From: Liriodendron chinense
Lineage: Eukaryota; Streptophyta; Magnoliopsida; Magnoliales; Magnoliaceae
Direction of reading: 5' to 3'
Assembly: GCA_003013855.2 (NCBI GenBank)
Contig: ML058477.1
Span: forward strand, 1,798,001-1,862,000
DNA length: 64,000 nucleotides
Made by a program: the position numbers and the translations under genes. Positions 20,945-31,852 of the stretch are shown in pieces. Each line of letters begins with the position of its first letter. Within the stretch, counting starts at the first letter, position 1. The notes below the pieces were generated by a model, which was given only the letters and a program-made list of their open reading frames with translations, did no database searches and was not told where the DNA came from.

Positions 20945-20958
20945 ACTCTGATACCAAT
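20945..20958 (-). promoter_or_regulatory. Primer-binding site of element D
   Basis: On the minus strand ATTGGTATCAGAGT directly follows the LTR end. TGGTATCAGAG is the usual complement of the plant initiator methionine tRNA 3' end. Confidence 0.8.
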
Positions 20959-22759
20959 TGAAATTGCGGTTTCTACCGCTAGTGAGATAAGCTTGAAGGT
21001 ATGCTTATGTCTTAGAGGGGGGTGAATATGAATTTTTACAAATTCTTTGCTCATTAAAAACTCAAGAGCATTCACAATTCAATTTACCAATTAAGTCTAA
21101 GTAAATGTAAGTAAATTGATCACATAAGATCTTTCTAAATTATCAACTACACTAAGACAAGCATTTGATCAAACAGTTGATATGCCTACTTGTACTAAGC
21201 ATTTAGAGATTTCATATGGGCATTTTGTAAAACATGAGATGGGCATTAAGTTAAGCACTTATAAAATCAAGCTCAAAGCATAATAATAGACAAAATGCAT
21301 TCACCACATTACACATGATGTATAGTGGTTCAACGATGAGTTTGTTCCACTTCCGGTTTAAGTACTCAACTCCTTTGAGCACACCGGCATTCACTATCGG
21401 AAGTTTTAAATGAGGTTCACCTCTCAACCTTTACAACCTATACAAGGTTTATTCCTACACAAGGACAATACACGTATTCTCCCATGTCGGAGGCCTACAT
21501 AAGGACTTCCATGTCCTACACAAGGACACACACGTCCTACTCAAGGACAACTTCGAGATTAGGTCACAATCTCTAGACCTCAATCTCAAAAAGAAGGGAG
21601 AATTAAACAATGGACTCTATAAGCTTAAACATTTACAAGAAATGAGACCCGATTCAGCTCCATTGAGTAGCTTCAGCTTCTACGAATGCTTCAGCTCCTC
21701 TCAAAGCTCCCACAATCAGCTACTAATGCATATAATGTTCCTAAATTAATGCCGGGTAGGTGGGAGGAGGTGTTGGAGTTCCCTTTGCCTATTTAATGTA
21801 ATGGTGATGATAGGAACTACCAACTCTGAGTATTCAATGGCTATTGATGACCAAAGGATTCAACAAGATGGGTTAGGTTAGCCATGAATACCTTGCTTGA
21901 GTTCATACTTCAAACCAAGCGTTGAATGCTTATTGAAGTGCCATGAATCACTTGGTTTGAATGATGAACTCTAAGCAATGATGAGTAAAGAAGGTTAGAT
22001 AATGCTCTTAATTACCCATTTCAATGCTCTCAATGGTTGTGTAAAGGATGCCATTAAAGCCCTCAAAATATACCTTTATAGGCTCTAAGAATCGGGCTCC
22101 AACGGCTATAAAACGGTAACTTCAGACCTGTCACAGACCCCTGAGGACCAGTCAAATTGAGCGTCTGACCGATCTATCGACCAATCCTTAGACCAATCTT
22201 CCTTTTAAAAATGCAAACCAAATGTTACTGGACATTTTTCGTCCATTTCCGACCGGTCGTGTGACCGGTCCTCAGAGGCCAACGACTGGCCCTCAGACCG
22301 GTCTACACACAGCCAGAGATGAAAATCTTTTTCTAAAAGCTTTGCTGTCCGAATTCTTTCTTCAGCCGACCGGTCACCCGATCAATCGTCAAGCTTAGTT
22401 CATGGCCTAATTTAGGTTGAGATTCATCATCCTTTTACGGTGCACAATAAGATGGTTTCCCTATGTTTTTCAATAGTTCGGCACCTACACAATGGAGGTT
22501 CAAGTTTGATCAACTTAACCTTTAGTCTGTGGATCAAATGGTAAACTTTAACCATGATTCGAATGCCATAGACTAGGAGTTTTGGGATCCTATACGATGT
22601 CTATATGCAACTTACCTTCCGAGCTTGTTCTGGCTTGAATGCGGAGAGCTGCTACGATCTTCAAGTCTTGAGTCTTCAATGTTCGTTAGGGCTCACAAGA
22701 CTTGACTGACTCATACGCTCACCAATTGACAATACAATGCACGGATCAATGCATTAACA
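20959..22759 (-). repeat. 5' LTR of element D
   Basis: Runs TGAAATTGCGG to ATGCATTAACA. It is colinear with the LTR at 13560 but with many differences, including a block near 22090-22200 missing from the partner. Palindromes include GACCGGTC-GTGT-GACCGGTC at about 22252-22272. This is an older insertion than the TR-GAG copies. Confidence 0.88.
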
Positions 22760-22943
22760 GAAAGTCGGACACTGGACGGTGGCCTTACCAAACACTAGAC
22801 AATGTCAGGTCGGGTACCCTCTGCCAAGCCGAGGTGTCCTATGCCGGGTTTCTGGAATCTCAATTTGAGTTCGTCACCCAACATAACTAAATAATGAATC
22901 AGACGGTAAAGGTCTCAATGCCCTAAAATATCATATACATAGT

Positions 22944-23704
22944 TGTTATAGCATATAAGCGGTGGTCGAAGATATCGAAGACTCAAGACCCGCGAGCGCC
23001 TTTTTGGTTTATGGTGTTCAACCCGCGAGCCCTTATGGTCGAAGCTCGCATATTGTAAAAGTACGATATGCACTCCTGAATATGTGAGCTGGCTTGGTCG
23101 CTGGTCATCAGATGAGGGTATTTTCATAAGTCGTCTGTCTTTACTCCTTGGTTACAAAACAAAGGTCCCGCATGCAAGCAGCTCGGCTCATGGTCGTTGA
23201 AAGGGATCGCATATCTACATGCGAGCAGCCCACTTCAAGGATGTTAAACGAGGTTATCTTCGAGGCGAATAATCGCTGCCTTTCAGCATCAGTCTGTACA
23301 GATCAATTTTGGTTCGTCCTTATCCATAACTCTGAGCATCTCCATCAAGAGACGTAATCAGTTAGACGTCCAAGGTTGTTAGGTCATCCCTTTATCTAAG
23401 GATTAACAAGATAAGCACCTTATCCCCTAAAATCAGCAGTGATCTTAACGGCCTGCGTCATAGATTAGATCACCTGGATCTATATAAATAGATGGCCCCA
23501 CAGATGATAGAGGTACACAATCTCTAAGCTCTTATCCAGCTTTTCACTTTATAACCGTATCTCGTCTGACTTAAGCTTCGGAGGGCCAACGGCTGAACGC
23601 CGGCCACCCTTAGTTTTCTCCTTTACTTTTTCAGGTCTAGAGGGAAGCTTGCTCGAAGGAAGATGAACGACTGGAGGATCCTGTTACTAAATTAGACGTA
23701 AACA
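22944..23704 (+). mobile_element. Solo LTR of a Tat/Retand-type element (plus orientation)
   Basis: Begins TGTTATAGCATA and ends GACGTAAACA. It is flanked by ATAGT at 22939-22943 and 23705-23709. The second half matches, in opposite orientation, the LTRs at 24809 and 52084: a TATA box CTATATAAATA (23480-23490), then GACTTAAGCTTCGGAGGGC and GGATCCTGTTAC near the end. No internal sequence is attached. It is clearly diverged from the other Retand-type LTRs here. Confidence 0.82.
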
Positions 23705-23709
23705 ATAGT

Positions 23710-24803
23710 AATTGATCGTCACCCAAGATCAATGATGGTAGGCTCGTCACCTAGCATCGGTGCTCAAGACTCTCTATAAGACTATCTGAATCATATAGGT
23801 CAAAGATAGCACAAGCACAGTTACCCATTACACCATGCTGGCCCATGAGCTTCAATATGTAGGATTCGGTGCTCAAGGCTACCGGATAGCTCATCACCCG
23901 CACCAGCCAAAGACAACGCAAACACAGTTATCCATATTCCATGTCTGGCTCATTAAACTTGATATGTACTATTATAAGTGACTGTACAACAATGGTAAAC
24001 GTGATATTCGAGATTCTACAGAATGTGTAGCAATAGTTAAACCAATATGATTAACCCCGAAATTGACTAATTTGGTAGGCGAGTGAAACATCAACCAAAC
24101 CGGCCTAGCTAGGGTCGGTCAGTCATGTTTCTCTCAAGTCAACCAAACAAGTCTGCGACAGCCAAACCCAGGTAGGCAGTCCATGAATAATTATTTTTAG
24201 AGATTAATCTCAATCACTTCAATTACATAATATACTAAGCATGTTGTGAACGAAATGGAACATCCTAGCATTCATTTACTCAACGAAGCATAAAATCAAA
24301 CAGTTGATATGCAATATACTTCATTTCATATATGGGTATAAAACCAAACACTTGACGTGCCAACTCATCAAATTCAGAACCAGGCACTAGCATGGGTGGA
24401 TGGTAATCCAATCACTCAAATATATGTGAACTTCAGTTCACTCAGGAATTTCATCAAAACTTGATGTGCACAACTAAGGTTTTACCCATTTTAAATGAAT
24501 TTTAAACTAGCATCAATCAGATATGTATAACATAAGCATCATAAACATGGATTAATTCTATCATTTATATAAATCAAATCATAATAAAATGCATAAATTC
24601 ACTAATTAGGACTATCAGGGGCTGATAAATGCTAACTTAGAAGAATAGTCCTCACCTGTGTTGGTGAATCCACACACTAACAACGTCTAGAGTGAATGAT
24701 TCGAAAGAAAACTCAAAAATCCTATATAAATTCAAATATAAATGGATTAGATCAAAAACGATTCGATTTGAATCTCAAATTTGATACGTAGGACGACGTA
24801 TTA
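23710..24803. other. Host repeat-like sequence between insertions, with a two-copy tandem repeat
   Basis: No gene is seen. Two imperfect units of about 105 bp lie at 23758-23866 and 23867-23969; both begin CGGTGCTCAAG and end ATATGTA. The sequence joins 22765-22943 on the left after removal of the solo LTR. Confidence 0.5.
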
Positions 24804-24808
24804 CTTGC

Positions 24809-25561
24809 TATTAACGTCAGATTTTGTAACAGGATCCTCCGGTCGTTCACCTTCTCTCCAACAGGGATTTCCTCCGCCAGACCTGTAAGAAGACAGAAAG
24901 TAACTAAGGGTGGCTGGTGTCCAGCCGTTAGCCCTCCGATGCTTAAGTCAGGCAAAGCAAGAAGAAGAATAGCCAGGCAAAACGAGACCAGGGATTGAAT
25001 ATTGTGTACCTTTCTCTTAATGGAGTCATCCCTTTATATAGATCTGAAGCAATCCAATCTGTTACGTAAGATATCGAGATCCCGCTGATTTCGTGGGATA
25101 AGATTCTTTTCCTTAGATAGAGGAGTGATTTTATCCAACAAATCATCAGTTAATTACGTTCCTTATAGCAATCCCTTGGGATTCGGAACCATTGAAGAAG
25201 GTAAGCCAGAATGGGCCTATACGGGCTGCTGGAACTATTATACGAAGACCATCCAAATCAAAAGCAAAGACTCACGATTGCTCAGATGTCGGGAGCTGCT
25301 CGTGTCAGGAATGCTCGCATTCCAGAGTGCGACCTCTTATCGCGAGCACGAGCTGAGCTGCTCGCATTCCAGATGCGCGACCCCTTATCGCGAGCACGAG
25401 CTGAGCTGCTCGCATTCCAGATGCGCGACCCCTTATCGCGAGCACGAGCTGAGCTGCTCGCATGAAAGATGCGCGACCCCTTATCGCGAGCACGAGCTTG
25501 ACTGCTCGCATGAAAGATGCGCGACCCCTCACTTCTCGCTAGACTATCTTTGCCTACAACA
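24809..25561 (-). repeat. 3' LTR of the Tat/Retand element
   Basis: Starts TATTAACGTCAG (expected TG changed to TA) and ends CCTACAACA. It contains four 48-49-bp GCGAC...GCGAGCACGAG units plus a partial one. Length is 753 bp. Confidence 0.88.
25328..25540. repeat. GCGAGCACGAG tandem repeat in the 3' LTR
   Basis: Units start at 25328, 25376, 25424 and 25473, with a partial at 25521. Each has GCGACC(C/T)CTTATCGCGAG, then CACGAGCT and GCTCGCAT, so inverted GCGAGCA/TGCTCGC pairs recur. Open frames across it encode only a periodic peptide. Confidence 0.88.
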
Positions 25562-25701
25562 AATGCCCCCCAAACCCTTGGTATTGAGGAACTATGCCAA
25601 GGGTTTGTTAGTGTAGACAGCTGGCTGCTGGGAGAAAATCGCACATGATTCACTTAACGTGCTTCCGCATTTATGATGGCCAGCTTTACGCAGCTTTTTC
25701 T
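25562..25701 (-). other. Polypurine tract and 3' internal end of the Tat/Retand element
   Basis: On the minus strand GGGTTTGGGGGGCATT abuts the LTR start and fits a plus-strand primer. The remainder carries no gene and is cut at 25701 by TR-GAG copy 1. It continues at 31574. Confidence 0.7.
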
Positions 25702-27646
25702 TGAAATTGCGGTTTTACCGCTTGTAGAGATACTCGGAGATATGTCTATGGACCTAGAGGGGGGGTGAATAGGACCTTTTTAAAATTCTTTTCGCCTACT
25801 TATGCAATTCAACAAGTTTAAGCTAGGTAAGCAAGAACACCTTGGCTTCCAAGCCTTGGTGGGTCCAATCACAAGACTAGCAAGAGTTAAGCAATAACCA
25901 ACCCTAGTCTAAGCATGCATAGGAAGGAAATGATTCAACTAATTAAGCTACTAACCTATGCACCTTGTGTAGACTTATGAGATTGGATCAATGAGCTCAA
26001 GTCTACACAAGTAGTGAAGGTACATCTTGTGCAAGGATGCCTAAAAAGTGCCTAGCATGCATTCATATCAATCATTCATAATTAAGCAATTAAACTAACA
26101 ATGCAAAGATATCAATGTGCTCAATAACAATCACAAACACAAGGATGTATAGTGGTTCGACTACGTGTCTACTCCACTCCCGGTTCAAGTACTCAACCCC
26201 TTTGAGCACACCGGCATTCACTATCGGAGGTTTTAAATGAGGTTCACCTCTCAACCTTTACACGGAGGTTTTATCGGTTCACCTCTCAACCGTATCCGGA
26301 GTTTTAGACACAGGCTAACTCTCAACCTTATCGCACGTTTACTCCCGTGTCGGAGGCTCCCCCTTGGAGACTTAGTTTAGGCCCGGCTGACGGGCCAAGG
26401 AACGGCTAACGTCCCTAAGGCGAGTTGACAAACAAACTCTAAAATGGACTCTCAAATGAGACAACTTACTTGTCGGATGAGCCCCTTGTTTAGCGCCGTA
26501 ATGGGTTGCTTGATCTCCGCTCTCCCGTGCTTCAATCAGCTTCCCTTTGCTCCCTCGATCGTGTCGTCGTTGCGTCGCTAATGCCTCAGCCACATTCGAT
26601 CAAACACCTTGCATGCGATGCCTTGAAATGCCCAAGGTGCTAGGAGGATGGGTGAATCTCATACATGGGATGTGTAGGTTGTTCCAACTAGGAGATTCAC
26701 CTAGAGAGTCTTCTAGAGGTCTTGGACAAAGGATATACCTATGTGGAATAGTGTCACACCTCTAGACTTGAGAGAGGAATCAAGTCATCTCTTGATAGCA
26801 TTTGAATGCCCATACTTGTGTTTGAAACACAAGGGATATGACTTGAAAACCTCCTCTTTGAGGCCCCAAATGATGTACAAGTTAAGTGTGGAATGGGCTC
26901 TCAAAAACTTCTCCCCATGACCCAAGAATGGAGCTCCATATTTATAGAAAAGAGGCTCCAACGGTCATAAAACGGCCATAAAACGGCCTGCCCCGACCGG
27001 TCATGACCGGTCGGACACCCCTGCTGAAGGAAGACAAAGCACAGGCCAAAACACATGGGCCGACCGGTCATGACCGGTCGGACCCCCTCACTGGACAGGC
27101 CAAATGCATCAGGCCGACCGGTCATGACCGGTCGGCCCCCCTTGCTGGCTGGCTTATCAATGTAGGAAGCCAAAACTGGCCGACCGGTCATGACCGGTCG
27201 GCCCACCTTGCTGTTTCCCTTCTATTGTGAAGGCCGACCGGTCATGACCGGTCGGCTGGTCTTTGTAAATCCAGCAGGGCTGCTGGCCGACCGGTCTTGA
27301 CCGGTCGGACCAGCCTGGGTCCCCTCTCTAACAAGCTGAATCACCTCTTTCTTCAGCAATAGTTTTAGGCCAAGGTGGGGATGTTCAAATGGGACACCTA
27401 GGGCCTATCAATGATGCCTAATGGGTTCTAATTATGGTCAAGGACATCACAGATACAAAGGGGATTGGTTTTGGTGGAGGTTAAGGCACCAAGGCATCTC
27501 ATATACCTGAATCTTCTTCCTTGATGTGGCTGGACGTCTTGAGTCTTCGGTCTTCATCTTCATTGGGCTCAACCGACACAAGACTCACAGCTGTAAGTGA
27601 TTGACAAACAAGGTGCACTAGTATGCCACGAAAAAGTGCACTAACA
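25702..27646 (-). repeat. 3' LTR of TR-GAG copy 1
   Basis: Runs TGAAATTGCGG to GTGCACTAACA. It has six GACCGGTC-NN-GACCGGTC palindromes at about 26995-27310, a TATA box CTATAAATA (minus, about 26938-26948) and the GCGGT/ACCGC inverted pair at 25709-25721. Confidence 0.92.
26995..27310. repeat. Palindrome array in TR-GAG copy 1 3' LTR (same array at about 30915-31232)
   Basis: Six paired palindromes with 53-64-bp spacing. Most have CATG at the centre, the last has CTTG. Several are followed by CTTGCTGG or CCCTGCTG, the complement of the CCAGCAAG seen in element A. In the partner LTR one unit has GATCGG for GACCGG (near 31114). Confidence 0.9.
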
Positions 27647-28464
27647 ATCTCCCCCTTTGTCAATTACTTACAAAAACTTAACCTACCAAAACAAAATACA
27701 TGTTCAAGATATTACAATGATAAAGCATAAATTACAGGACTCTTGACATGTCTAAACTATGCTGCTCCGCTTCAGTTTGCTCCCCCACAACCTGTCAATC
27801 CCTGCATCACAAAACATCGCAAACTAGTTTTGGTGGGATTTGATCTTTCTCCCCCTTTTTGTTAGCAATTGACAAACTATTCTCTCCCCCTTAATGATAT
27901 GCCAATAAGGTTAAGGTAAGAGAAGATAGTGTGTCGCAGTTATAACTATAAGCACATGCTAAAACGGAGAGTGTAGGGTGCATGAATCATTAATACATGG
28001 AGCATGCTAAGAAACACATGATTAACAGGAAGATATAACTATCTAAGCGTAGGTAATCATGCAATATTGGTCAAGGACATACATTTGCAATGAAGCACAA
28101 AGGGCTTATAGCCCAATCAACCAACCTCCCCTAGTGGTATATCAAGACCAATACTAAGCAAAGATTAGCATATATGAAGCATAAAACTCAAGATGATTAG
28201 CTAATCTAAGCAGGATGACAATCTAGCAAGCAAATGTATCAAAAAAAGCAAAGCTAAATCATCAAAATTTGGGCGAATGAGGCTTGAATCCTCTGATTTG
28301 CCCATATACACAGAAATGAGGCTGAAATCCTCAGATTTTCCAATAAGAGCATAACTAGCTACCCTCACTACCATGTTCAGTTTAAAAAGCCAAAGGGTAG
28401 CAAGATTCCACAACACCCTCATAAAATGTAGCATGAGGTGAGGGGTTGGGAACACCTTCTTCTC
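27647..28464 (-). other. 3' non-coding region of TR-GAG copy 1: polypurine boxes and hairpins
   Basis: Polypurine boxes lie at about 27648-27658, 27780, 27848-27860 and 27882-27892 on the minus strand. Hairpins lie at 28102-28114 (GGGCT/AGCCC), 28279-28293 (GAGG/CCTC, enclosed by an outer GGGC/GCCC at 28271 and 28300) and 28317-28333 (TGAGG/CCTCA). No ORF3 is present: the interior goes from gag straight to these hairpins. Confidence 0.75.
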
Positions 28465-29550
28465 CTAGAAGGGATAGCGGTTGGGATCCCCTCTTAGATA
28501 ATCTGGTAAAGGGGTCGTGATGGAGGCCGAGAGAGCAAGATCATTATGTTGGCTCTCATCATCAGATTCGGACTCCTCCGTATCATCCCATGTGGCAGCC
28601 ATTGCCTTTTTACCTTTCGGTTTAGGCCCTTCCGGACATTCCGGGGCAATATGGCCACGACGACCGCAACCGTAACAACGGACGGATGAAGGTATGGATG
28701 ATTTTCCTGTACGTTTATCACCCTTCTTGTCCTTCTTGTCACGGCTATTCCCTCTATCAAATTTGAGGAATCTCTTGAATTTTTTGTTCAATTGTTCTTC
28801 CTCATCATCCTCATCATCGCTATCATCCTCCGTCTCACTTTTGATTTTCTTGTGTCTGTGAGTGGACTTGAAGGCGATGTTTTTCCTTCTAGAGGGGGCT
28901 TTAAAGCCTAGCTCAAAGGTTTGTAGGGAACCTATGAGTTCTTCAACTTTCATTGTGTTTAGATCCCTACACTCTTCAATGGTGGTGACTTTAGAAGAGA
29001 ACCGTTCCGGAAGAGATCTCAGGATTTTCCTACAAAGCCTATGTTCCGGAACCGGATCCCCTAAGCCCCACATATCATTTGTGATTTTGTTCAGTTTGGT
29101 ATAAAATTCAGTAAACGTTTCATCCTCCTCCATAATAATATTTTCAAAGAGAGTGGAGAGGCGCTGGAGTTTAGAATTTTTAACAACATTTGTTCCTTCA
29201 TGGGTAACTTCCAGAATATCCCATGCTTGTTTACTGGTAGTGCAATTTTGGATCCGACCAAATTCTTCTCTTGATACTGAACAAAATATGGCATTCAGGC
29301 CTTTGGCATTATTAATACGCTGAGCTTTTTCATGAGCAGTCCATAATGCCTTGTCTTTTGGCCTGAGAACATCCAGCTCACCCTCCTTAGAAATAGTAAC
29401 CATTGGGGGTTCATATCCAAAATCAACCATGTCCCTCACATCCGAATCAATGGATTCCAAGAAGATGCGCATTCGGGCTTTCCAATAGGGATAATTTGAC
29501 CCATCAAAGAAAGGAGGCTTAGTGACGGATGAAGAGTCTTCTCTAGACAT
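28465..29550 (-). CDS. gag: Intact gag protein, TR-GAG copy 1
   Basis: A 361-residue ORF with no interruption, starting MSREDSSSVTKPPFFDGSNY shortly after the primer site. The N-terminal part has the Copia gag look (YPYWKARMRIFLESID, EEFGRIQNC, LQRLSTLFENI, ETFTEFYTKLN). An acidic, lysine-rich stretch lies at about residues 235-265. A CCHC knuckle CYGCGRRGHIAPEC lies at about residues 292-305, followed by an acidic tail. It should form the virus-like particle and bind element RNA. The element encodes no protease, so maturation would also depend on a helper. The ORF is about 97 percent identical to copy 2. Confidence 0.92.
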   Translation of the reverse strand: MSREDSSSVTKPPFFDGSNYPYWKARMRIFLESIDSDVRDMVDFGYEPPMVTISKEGELDVLRPKDKALWTAHEKAQRINNAKGLNAIFCSVSREEFGRIQNCTTSKQAWDILEVTHEGTNVVKNSKLQRLSTLFENIIMEEDETFTEFYTKLNKITNDMWGLGDPVPEHRLCRKILRSLPERFSSKVTTIEECRDLNTMKVEELIGSLQTFELGFKAPSRRKNIAFKSTHRHKKIKSETEDDSDDEDDEEEQLNKKFKRFLKFDRGNSRDKKDKKGDKRTGKSSIPSSVRCYGCGRRGHIAPECPEGPKPKGKKAMAATWDDTEESESDDESQHNDLALSASITTPLPDYLRGDPNRYPF

Positions 29551-29611
29551 ATTTTCAAGTTTCTCTTTAGGATCTACCTCTAGGCAATTAAGCCCTTAAA
29601 GAGGAACCCTC

Positions 29612-29623
29612 TCTGATACCAAT
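29612..29623 (-). promoter_or_regulatory. Primer-binding site, TR-GAG copy 1
   Basis: ATTGGTATCAGA on the minus strand immediately after the 5' LTR, complementary to initiator methionine tRNA. Confidence 0.8.
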
Positions 29624-31568
29624 TGAAATTGCGGTTTTACCGCTTGTAGAGATACTCGGAGATATGTCTATGGACCTAGAGGGGGGGTGAATAGGACCTT
29701 TTTAAAATTCTTTTCGCCTACTTATGCAATTCAACAAGTTTAAGCTAGGTAAGCAAGAACACCTTGGCTTCCAAGCCTTGGTGGGTCCAATCACAAGACT
29801 AGCAAGAGTTAAGCAATAACCAACCCTAGTCTAAGCATGCATAGGAAGGAAATGATTCAACTAATTAAGCTACTAACCTATGCACCTTGTGTAGACTTAT
29901 GAGATTGGATCAATGAGCTCAAGTCTACACAAGTAGTGAAGGTACATCTTGTGCAAGGATGCCTAAAAAGTGCCTAGCATGCATTCATATCAATCATTCA
30001 TAATTAAGCAATTAAACTAACAATGCAAAGATATCAATGTGCTCAATAACAATCACAAACACAAGGATGTATAGTGGTTCGACTACGTGTCTACTCCACT
30101 CCCGGTTCAAGTACTCAACCCCTTTGAGCACACCGGCATTCACTATCGGAGGTTTTAAATGAGGTTCACCTCTCAACCTTTACACGGAGGTTTTATCGGT
30201 TCACCTCTCAACCGTATCCGGAGTTTTAGACATAGGCTAACTCTCAACCTTATCGCACGTTTACTCCCGTGTCGGAGGCTCCCCCTTGGAGACTTAGTTT
30301 AGGCCCGGCTGACGGGCCAAGGAACGGCTAACGTCCCTAAGGCGAGTTGACAAACAAACTCTAAAATGGACTCTCAAATGAGACAACTTACTTGTCGGAT
30401 GAGCCCCTTGTTTAGCGCCGTAATGGGTTGCTTGATCTCCGCTCTCCCGTGCTTCAATCAGCTTCCCTTTGCTCCCTCGATCGTGTCGCCGTTGCGTCGC
30501 CAATGCCTCAGCCACATTCGATCAAACACCTTGCATGCGATGCCTTGAAATGCCCAAGGTGCTAGGAGGATGGGTGAATCTCATACATGGGATGTGTAGG
30601 TTGTTCCAACTAGGAGATTCACCTAGAGAGTCTTCTAGAGGTCTTGGACAAAGGATATACCTATGTGGAATAGTGTCACACCTCTAGACTTGAGAGAGGA
30701 ATCAAGTCATCTCTTGATAGCATTTGAATGCCCATACTTGTGTTTGAAACACAAGGGATATGACTTGAAAACCTCCTCTTTGAGGCCCCAAATGATGTAC
30801 AAGTTAAGTGTGGAATGGGCTCTCAAAAACTTCTCCCCATGACCCAAGAATGGAGCTCCATATTTATAGAAAAGAGGCTCCAACGGTCATAAAACGGCCA
30901 TAAAACGGCCTGCCCCGACCGGTCATGACCGGTCGGACACCCCTGCTGAAGGAAGACAAAGCACAGGCCAAAACACATGGGCCGACCGGTCATGACCGGT
31001 CGGACCCCCTCACTGGACAGGCCAAATGCATCAGGCCGACCGGTCATGACCGGTCGGCCCCCCTTGCTGGCTGGCTTATCAATGTAGGAAGCCAAAACTG
31101 GCCGACCGGTCATGATCGGTCGGCCCACCTTGCTGTTTCCCTTCTATTGTGAAGGCCGACCGGTCATGACCGGTCGGCTGGTCTTTGTAAATCCAGCAGG
31201 GCTGCTGGCCGACCGGTCTTGACCGGTCGGACCAGCCTGGGTCCCCTCTCTAACAAGCTGAATCACCTCTTTCTTCAGCTGTAGTTTTAGGCCAAGGTGG
31301 GGATGTTCAAATGGGACACCTAGGGCCTATCAATGATGCCTAATGGGTTCTAATTATGGTCAAGGACATCACAGATACAAAGGGGATTGGTTTTGGTGGA
31401 GGTTAAGGCACCAAGGCATCTCATATACCTGAATCTTCTTCCTTGATGTGGCTGGACGTCTTGAGTCTTCGGTCTTCGTCTTCATTGGGCTCAACCGACA
31501 CAAGACTCACAGCTGTAAGTGATTGACAAACAAGGTGCACTAGTATGCCACGAAAAAGTGCACTAACA
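29624..31568 (-). repeat. 5' LTR of TR-GAG copy 1
   Basis: Same length (1945 bp) and nearly the same sequence as 25702-27646. Differences seen include one in a palindrome, two at about 31280 and two in the region near 30488-30501. Confidence 0.92.
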
Positions 31569-31690
31569 TTTCTGCCACCAGAAATGAGGCGTCGGGCACC
31601 ACGTGTTTCCGTATTTAATGTCAGCGCCCGTTCGTCTGGCGTGCCGGATGAGAAGCTGCCGCGTGTCCATCAAATCAACAGGGATGATTG

Positions 31691-31702
31691 CATATAAATA
31701 TT
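31691..31702 (+). promoter_or_regulatory. TATA box for the antisense ORF of the Tat/Retand element
   Basis: CATATAAATATT lies about 160 bp upstream of the first ATG (31853) of the plus-strand ORF. It is followed by a C/T-rich leader. Pol runs on the other strand, so this ORF needs its own promoter. Confidence 0.5.
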
Positions 31703-31852
31703 GGACTTAGCCGAAAATCCTCCATTTTCAAATTCCATCTGCTGCGAAGTTTTCTTCTTCTTCTTCTCTGTTTCCAGAGTAAAAACCTCTTTACAGAGGT
31801 ATTCCTTCTTTTCTTTCTTCTTACTCACTTCTCCCACCCATTTTTCTTTATA

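Larger units (their letters stand above)
13560..22759 (-). mobile_element. Sirevirus-derived element D, pol deleted, gag and third ORF kept
   Basis: LTRs lie at 13560-15335 and 20959-22759, with the initiator-Met-type primer site beside the right LTR and polypurine boxes beside the left, so the element reads leftward. Between the gag end (18919) and the non-coding region that normally follows RNase H (about 18810) there are only about 100 bp. Protease, integrase, RT and RNase H are therefore absent. Flanks are AAAAG (13555-13559) and GAAAG (22760-22764), a one-mismatch 5-bp duplication. It would need pol from another element. Confidence 0.85.
25702..31568 (-). mobile_element. TR-GAG copy 1: gag-only non-autonomous Sirevirus derivative
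   Basis: Two 1945-bp LTRs flank a 1977-bp interior that encodes only gag. The duplication TTTCT lies at 25697-25701 and 31569-31573. A primer site TTGGTATCAGAG is beside the right LTR, and four GGGGGAG-type boxes are near the left. The LTR ends, U5 string and palindromes match Sirevirus elements A and D. I count about seven substitutions and no indel between the LTRs, so it is a recent insertion. Elements of this plan (LTRs, gag, no pol) are known as TR-GAG and need pol supplied in trans. Confidence 0.9.

Noticed and set aside
25125..25653. Open frames of 84-163 codons on both strands across 25125-25653 (and 52452-52977)
   Set aside because: They only read through the GCGAGCACGAG tandem repeat of the LTR and give periodic peptides in several frames.
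26901..27230. Open frames with repeated GRPVMTGRP-like or PTGHDRS-like peptides (also 30823-31152 and 7925-8233)
   Set aside because: Translation of the GACCGGTC palindrome arrays; both strands and several LTR copies show the same pattern.
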